In this document: positions 10,881 to 19,800 of the stretch, in pieces | How the letters are laid out: every line of letters starts with the position of its first letter | Position numbering within the stretch: position 1 is the first letter of the stretch | Source of the DNA: Craspedostauros australis | Lineage: Eukaryota > Bacillariophyta > Bacillariophyceae > Mastogloiales > Achnanthaceae | NCBI GenBank assembly: GCA_026770025.1 | Contig: JAMXDE010000003.1 | Span: 2,852,001-2,916,000, forward strand | Direction of reading: 5' to 3' | DNA: 64,000 nucleotides | Notes under the pieces: generated by a model | The model's database searches: none | What the model saw: only the letters and a program-made list of their open reading frames with translations | Told to the model about the DNA's origin: nothing | Made by a program: the position numbers and the translations under genes

Positions 10881-13800
10881 ATGATGTTTGCCAGGAAGGG
10901 TGCTGTCTGGGCTTTGCTCGTATCCGCCCTTGCCGCCATTCCCGCTGTGTACGCTCAAGGCGACGCCGTAGCCACCAGCGATGAACCCGCATCTGGCACT
11001 GAGGTCTGTCCGTTGGACTATGAGCTCCTCCATTTCACGGAAGGCGCCAGCTACAATCTTCCTCCCATCGAGATTGTCAGCCAAGGAAAGACCTTCGTCG
11101 AGTTCAAGGTCTACAACGTGTTTTCCACGGCTGGATCCATCAAGGAGATCTACACCGAGTACCAGGAGAACAATCTCGATAGAGCCACGTGTACCATGGA
11201 CGCCGATCTGGAGCCCGGGAAGCCCGCAGATGGGGTCTTCCGCGCGGAATGCCTCTGCCTCAAGCCCGTCGCCCTCGTCTCCCTCTACGTCCGAGACCCA
11301 ACCATCAACGCAACCATTGGTACTGGCAAGACCCCAGAGTGCTGCCATGCCGATTTGACCAACGGATATCCAACCATCAAGTTCACCTTCCTCCTCGACT
11401 GCGTGCCAGACTGTGACCCCACCCCGTTCGCAGTCTGCGGCAACGGAAAGCTCGAAACAGGCGAGCTGTGTGACGACGGCAACGACGTCAACGACGACGG
11501 GTGCACCAACGAGTGCCTCCTCCCGAAGTGCGGAGATGGCATTGTGCAAGACGACGAAGAGTGCGACATGGGCGCAGCCAACTCCAACAAAGAGGACGCC
11601 GCCTGCACCGAAAGCTGCACAATCCCGAAGTGCGGAGATGGTATCCTCCAAGGCAGCGAGGAGTGTGACGATGGCAACACAATCAACGACGACAGCTGCT
11701 CGAACTCGTGCACTACCGAAGTTTGCGGTGACGGCATCAAACAAGAAGGCGAAGAATGCGACGATGGCAATGCCATTAACAACGATGAGTGCACCAACAA
11801 ATGCAAATTGCCAATCTGCGGCGATGGCATCAAGCAAGAAGGCGAAGAATGCGACGATGGCAATTCCGACGACGAGGATGGTTGCACATCTCAATGCAAG
11901 ATCCTTGTTTGCGGTGACGGCATCCTGCAGGGAGACGAAGAATGTGACGATGGAAACAAGGTCAGCAACGATGGATGCAGCGAAACCTGCAAATCGGAGG
12001 TGTGCGGCGACGGCATCAAGCAGGACGACGAGGAATGCGATCACGGATCGCAGAACTCCAACGGCCCGAACACCAGATGCAGCACTGACTGCGAACTTCC
12101 AGTGTGTGGAGACGGTTCCGTCAACAAGCGATTGGGCGAGGAATGTGACGATGGTAACGATGTGAACGACGATGAATGCACCGACGAATGTAAGCTCCCA
12201 CGGTGCGGCGACGGCATCCTGCAAGGCGACGAGGAATGCGACGACGGAAACAACGACGCCAGTGACGGCTGCACCAACGAATGCAAGCTGGCAGTTTGCG
12301 GCGATGGAATCACAGGACCAAATGAAGAATGCGATCTCGGATCGCAGAACTCCGACGGCCCCAACGCCCAGTGCACGAAGGATTGCAATCTCCCACGGTG
12401 CGGCGACGGCATCCTCCAAAATGGAGAGGAGTGCGACGACGGAAACAAGAACAACGGTGACACCTGCACCAACCAATGCAAGAAAGCACGATGTGGTGAC
12501 GGCATTGTCGGACCTAACGAACAGTGTGATCTCGGATCCCAGAACTCCAACTCCCCTGGTGCACAGTGCACAACCAAGTGTCAGAAGCCAAGATGTGGTG
12601 ATGGCATCAAGCAGCAAGGTGAGCAGTGCGATCTCGGACGAAGCAACTCCGACTCAACCAACAGCAAGTGCTCCACCACCTGCAAGCTCCCACGCTGCGG
12701 TGACGAGATCCTCCACCCATCCAGAAACGAGGAATGCGATCTCGGCGAAAACAACTCCAACGGACCCAACACCAGATGCAACGCCAACTGCAAGACCCCC
12801 AAGTGTGGTGACGGCATCATCAACAAGCGACTGGGTGAAGAATGCGACAAGGGCAGCAACAACTCCGACGGCCCCAACGCGCAGTGCACCACCACATGCA
12901 CCCTGCCCACTTGCGGCGATGGCATCGTTCAAGGCGACGAGGAATGCGACGATGGCAACGAGGACAACACCGATGGCTGCACCAACAACTGCAAGAAAGC
13001 AAAATGCGGCGACGGCATCGTCGGACCTAATGAACAGTGCGACCTCGGATCTCGCAACTCCAATTCCCCCGGTTCCCAGTGCACAGCCAAGTGCCAGAAG
13101 CCAAAATGTGGTGATGGCATCCGCCAAAATGGAGAGGAATGTGACGATGGTGACAAGATCAACAACAACGGCTGCACCAACACCTGCAAGAAGCCACGAT
13201 GTGGCGACGGAATCAAGCAGGCCAACGAAGAATGCGACAAGGGGCGGCACAACTCGAACGCAGCAAACGCCCAGTGCACCGCAGACTGTACCATCCCCAA
13301 GTGTGGTGACGGCATCAAGCACATCGGTGAACTATGCGACGATGGAGACAAGGTCAACAACGACGAGTGCACCAACAACTGCAAGGTCCCAACTTGCGGC
13401 GATGGCATCAAGCAGAACGGAGAGCAGTGCGACGACGGCAACAAGAACAACGCCGATGGTTGCACCAACAACTGCAGACTCCCACGCTGCGGTGATGGCA
13501 TCAAGCAAGCCAACGAGCAGTGCGACGATGGAAACAAGGACAACACCGATGGCTGCACCAACCAATGCAAGTTGGCTCGATGCGGCGATGGTATCAAGCA
13601 GGACAACGAACAGTGCGACCTCGGACCAAACAACAACAACGGCCCCAACACCAGCTGCTACACCGACTGCAAGGTCCCACGCTGTGGTGACAACCGTCTC
13701 AACAACAAATCGGGTGAGCAGTGCGATCTCGGAGGCCAGAACTCCAATGGTGCAAACACCAGATGCAACAAGAACTGCAAGCTCCCGCGCTGCGGCGATG

Positions 13801-16800
13801 GCCTTGTCAACAAGAGGCTCGGCGAGCAGTGCGATCGTGGAGCACAGAACTCTGACGGCCCCAACGCTCAGTGCACGAAGGATTGCAAGCTTCCGGTGTG
13901 TGGCGACGGTATCAAGCACAAGGATGAGGAATGCGATGATGGCAACAACGACAACAGTGATGACTGCACCAACCAATGCAAGAAAGCAGTCTGCGGCGAC
14001 GGCATTGTCGGACCAAATGAACAGTGTGATCGCGGATCGCAGAACTCCGACGGCCCCAACGCCCAGTGTACGGAGGATTGCAAGCTCCCGGCATGCGGAG
14101 ACGGCATCCTGCAAGGCGACGAACAATGCGATGACGGCAACAAGAACAACAACGATGGCTGCACCAACCAATGCAAGAAAGCACGATGTGGCGATGGCAT
14201 CGTCGGGCCTAATGAACAGTGTGATCTCGGATCCCAGAACTCCAACGGACCTAACGCCCGCTGCACTCTCGAATGTACCCGCCCCAAGTGTGGCGACGGC
14301 ATCAAGCAGCAAGGTGAGCAGTGTGATCTTGGACCAAACAACTCCGACTCAACCAACAGCAAGTGCTCCACCACCTGCAAGCTCCCACGCTGCGGTGACG
14401 AGATCCTCCACCCATCCAGAAACGAGGAATGCGATCTCGGCGAAAACAACTCCAACGGACCAAACACCAGATGCAACGCCAACTGCAAGACCCCCAAGTG
14501 TGGTGACGGCATCATCAACAAGCGACTGGGTGAAGAATGCGACAAGGGCAGCAACAACTCCGACGGCCCCAACGCGCAGTGCACCACCACGTGCACCCTG
14601 CCCACTTGCGGCGATGGCATCGTTCAAGGCGACGAGGAATGCGACGATGGCAACGAGGACAACACCGATGGCTGCACCAACAACTGCAAGAAAGCAAAAT
14701 GCGGCGACGGCATCGTCGGACCTAATGAACAGTGCGACCTCGGATCTCGCAACTCCAATTCCCCCGGTTCCCAGTGCACAGCCAAGTGCCAGAAGCCAAA
14801 ATGTGGTGATGGCATCCGCCAAAATGGAGAGGAATGTGACGATGGTGACAAGATCAACAACAACGGCTGCACCAACACCTGCAAGAAGCCACGATGTGGC
14901 GACGGAATCAAGCAGGCCAACGAAGAATGCGACAAGGGGCGGCACAACTCAAACGCAGCAAACGCCCAGTGCACCGCAGACTGTACCATCCCCAAGTGTG
15001 GTGACGGCATCAAGCACATCGGTGAACTATGCGACGATGGAGACAAGGTCAACAACGACGAGTGCACCAACAACTGCAAGGTCCCAACTTGCGGCGATGG
15101 CATCAAGCAGAACGGAGAGCAGTGCGACGACGGCAACAAGAACAACGCTGATGGTTGCACCAACAACTGCAGACTCCCACGCTGCGGTGATGGCATCAAG
15201 CAAGCCAACGAGCAGTGCGACGATGGAAACAAGGACAACACCGATGGCTGCACCAACCAATGCAAGTTGGCTCGATGCGGCGATGGTATCAAGCAGGACA
15301 ACGAACAGTGCGACCTCGGACCAAACAACAACAACGGCCCCAACACCAGCTGCTACACCGACTGCAAGGTCCCACGCTGTGGTGACAACCGTCTCAACAA
15401 CAAATCGGGTGAGCAGTGCGATCTCGGAGGCCAGAACTCCAATGGTGCAAACACCAGATGCAACAAGAACTGCAAGCTCCCGCGCTGCGGCGATGGCCTT
15501 GTCAACAAGAGGCTCGGCGAGCAGTGCGATCGTGGAGCACAGAACTCTGACGGCCCCAACGCTCAGTGCACGAAGGATTGCAAGCTTCCGGTGTGTGGCG
15601 ACGGTATCAAGCACAAGGATGAGGAATGCGATGATGGCAACAACGACAACAGTGATGACTGCACCAACCAATGCAAGAAAGCAGTCTGCGGCGACGGCAT
15701 TGTCGGACCAAATGAACAGTGTGATCTCGGATCTCGCAACTCCAATTCCCCTGGTGCACAGTGCACAACCAAGTGCCAGAAGCCAAGATGTGGTGATGGC
15801 ATCCTACAAGGCGACGAACAGTGCGACGATGGCAACAAGAACAACGGTGACACCTGCACCAACCAATGCAAGAAAGCACGATGTGGCGACGGCATTGCCG
15901 GACCTAACGAACAGTGCGATCTCGGATCCCAGAACTCCAATTCCCCTGGTGCACAGTGCACAACCAAGTGCCAGAAGCCAAGATGTGGTGATGGCATCCG
16001 CCAAAATGGAGAGGAATGTGACGATGGTGACAAGATCAACAACAACGGCTGCACCAACACCTGCAAGAAGCCACGATGTGGCGACGGCATTGTCGGACCT
16101 AACGAACAGTGCGATCTCGGATCTCACAACTCCAATTCCCCTGGTTCCCTGTGCACAACCAAGTGCCAGAAGCCAAGATGCGGTGATGGCATCCGCCAAA
16201 ATGGAGAGGAGTGCGACGATGGCAACAAGAACAACAACGATGGCTGCACCAACCAATGCAAGCGCGCACGGTGTGGCGACGGCATTGTCGGACCTAACGA
16301 ACAGTGCGATCTCGGATCTCACAACTCCAATTCCCCTGGTTCCCTGTGCACAACCAAGTGCCAGAAGCCAAGATGTGGTGATGGCATCCGCCAAAATGGA
16401 GAGGAGTGCGACGATGGCAACAAGAACAACAACGATGGCTGCACCAACCAATGCAAGCGCGCACGGTGTGGCGATGGCATTGTCGGACCTAACGAACAGT
16501 GCGATCTCGGATCCAAGAACTCCAATTCCGCCAGTTCACAGTGCACAACCAAGTGCCAGAAGCCAAGATGTGGTGATGGCATCCGCCAAAATGGAGAGGA
16601 GTGCGATGACGGAAACAAGAACAACAACGATGGCTGCACCAACCAATGCAAGAAAGCACGATGTGGTGACGGCATCGTCGGACCTAACGAACAGTGTGAT
16701 CTCGGATCCCAGAACTCCAACTCCCCTGGTGCACAGTGCACAACCAAGTGTCAGAAGCCAAGATGCGGTGATGGCATCAAGCAGCAAGGTGAGCAGTGTG

Positions 16801-19800
16801 ATCTTGGACCAAACAACTCCGACTCAACCAACAGCAAGTGCTCCACCACCTGCAAGCTCCCACGCTGCGGTGACGAGATCCTCCACCCATCCAGAAACGA
16901 GGAATGCGATCTCGGCGAAAACAACTCCAACGGACCAAACACCAGATGCAACGCCAACTGCAAGACCCCCAAGTGTGGTGACGGCATCATCAACAAGCGA
17001 CTGGGTGAAGAATGCGACAAGGGCAGCAACAACTCCGACGGCCCCAACGCGCAGTGCACCACCACATGCACCCTGCCCACTTGCGGCGATGGCATCGTTC
17101 AAGGCGACGAGGAATGCGACGATGGCAACGAGGACAACACCGATGGCTGCACCAACAACTGCAAGAAAGCAAAATGCGGCGACGGCATCGTCGGACCTAA
17201 TGAACAGTGCGACCTCGGATCTCGCAACTCCAATTCCCCCGGTTCCCAGTGCACAGCCAAGTGCCAGAAGCCAAAATGTGGTGATGGCATCCGCCAAAAT
17301 GGAGAGGAATGTGACGATGGTGACAAGATCAACAACAACGGCTGCACCAACACCTGCAAGAAGCCACGATGTGGCGACGGAATCAAGCAGGCCAACGAAG
17401 AATGCGACAAGGGGCGGCACAACTCGAACGCAGCAAACGCCCAGTGCACCGCAGACTGTACCATCCCCAAGTGTGGTGACGGCATCAAGCACATCGGTGA
17501 ACTATGCGACGATGGAGACAAGGTCAACAACGACGAGTGCACCAACAACTGCAAGGTCCCAACTTGCGGCGATGGCATCAAGCAGAACGGAGAGCAGTGC
17601 GACGACGGCAACAAGAACAACGCCGATGGTTGCACCAACAACTGCAGACTCCCACGCTGCGGTGATGGCATCAAGCAAGCCAACGAGCAGTGCGACGATG
17701 GAAACAAGGACAACACCGATGGCTGCACCAACCAATGCAAGTTGGCTCGATGCGGCGATGGTATCAAGCAGGACAACGAACAGTGCGACCTCGGACCAAA
17801 CAACAACAACGGCCCCAACACCAGCTGCTACACCGACTGCAAGGTCCCACGCTGTGGTGACAACCGTCTCAACAACAAATCGGGTGAGCAGTGCGATCTC
17901 GGAGGCCAGAACTCCAATGGTGCAAACACCAGATGCAACAAGAACTGCAAGCTCCCGCGCTGCGGCGATGGCCTTGTCAACAAGAGGCTCGGCGAGCAGT
18001 GCGATCGTGGAGCACAGAACTCTGACGGCCCCAACGCTCAGTGCACGAAGGATTGCAAGCTTCCGGTGTGCGGCGACGGTATCAAGCACAAGGATGAGGA
18101 ATGCGATGATGGCAACAACGACAACAGTGATGACTGCACCAACCAATGCAAGACGCCAATATGTGGTGATGGCATCCGCCAAAATGGAGAAGAGTGCGAC
18201 GATGGCAACAAGAACAACAACGACGCCTGCACCAACCAATGCAAGCGCGCACGATGTGGCGACGGCATTGTCGGACCGAACGAACAGTGCGACGATGGCA
18301 ACAAGAACAACGGTGACGCCTGCACCAACCAATGCAAGAAGGCACGGTGTGGTGATGGGTTCAAAGCACCCAATGAAGAGTGCGACGACGGCAACACCAA
18401 CAGCAACGACAGTTGCACCAACAACTGCAAGAAAGCACGATGTGGCGACGGCATTGTCGGACCTAACGAACAGTGCGATCTCGGATCCCAGAACTCCAAT
18501 TCCCCTGGTGCACAGTGCACAACCAAGTGCCAGAAGCCAAGATGTGGTGATGGCATCCGTCAAAATGGAGAGGAGTGCGACGATGGCAACAAGAACAACA
18601 ACGATGGCTGCACCAACCAATGCAAGCGCGCACGGTGTGGCGATGGCATTGTCGGACCTAACGAACAGTGCGATCTCGGATCCAAGAACTCCAATTCCCC
18701 TGGTGCACAGTGCACAACCAAATGCCAGAAGCCAAGATGTGGTGATGGCATCCGCCAAAATGGAGAGGAGTGCGATGACGGAAACAAGAACAACAACGAT
18801 GGCTGCACCAACCAATGCAAGCGCGCACGGTGTGGCGACGGCATTGTCGGACCTAACGAACAGTGCGATCTCGGATCTCACAACTCCAATTCCGCCAGTT
18901 CACAGTGCACAACCAAGTGCCAGAAGCCAAGATGCGGTGATGGCATCCGCCAAAATGGAGAGGAGTGCGACGATGGCAACAAGAACAACAACGATGGCTG
19001 CACCAACCAATGCAAGCGCGCACGATGTGGCGATGGCATTGTCGGACCTAACGAACAGTGCGATCTCGGATCCAAGAACTCCAATTCCCCTGGTTCCCTG
19101 TGCACAACCAAATGCCAGAAGCCAAGATGTGGTGATGGCATCCGTCAAAATGGAGAGGAGTGCGACGATGGCAACAAGAACAACAACGATGGCTGCACCA
19201 ACCAATGCAAGCGCGCACGATGTGGCGATGGCATTGTCGGACCTAACGAACAGTGCGATCTCGGATCCAAGAACTCCAATTCCGCCAGTTCACAGTGCAC
19301 AACCAAGTGCCAGAAGCCAAGGTGTGGTGATGGCATCCGTCAAAATGGAGAGGAGTGCGACGACGGTAACACGAGGACCACCGACAGCTGCACCAACCAA
19401 TGCAAGCGCGCACGATGTGGCGACGGCATCGTCGGACCTAACGAACAGTGCGATCTCGGATCTCGCAACTCCAATTCAGCCGGTGCACAGTGCACAACCA
19501 AGTGTCAGAAGCCAAGATGTGGTGATGGCATCCGCCAAAATGGAGAGGAGTGCGACGACGGAAACAACATCAACAACGATGGCTGCACCAACCAATGCAA
19601 GCGCGCAAAATGCGGTGACGGCATCGTTGGGCCTCACGAACAGTGTGATCTCGGATCTCGCAACTCCAATTCCGCCAGTTCACAGTGCACAACCAAGTGC
19701 CAGAAGCCAAGGTGTGGTGATGGCATCCGTCAAAATGGAGAGGAGTGCGACGACGGTAACACGAGGACCACCGACAGCTGCACCAATCAATGCAAGCGCG

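Noticed and set aside
10364-10984. A 206-codon plus-strand frame overlapping the start of the giant gene
   Set aside because: It is out of frame with the signal peptide of the giant gene and encodes Cys/Pro/Gln-rich sequence with no family resemblance; it is probably leader sequence.
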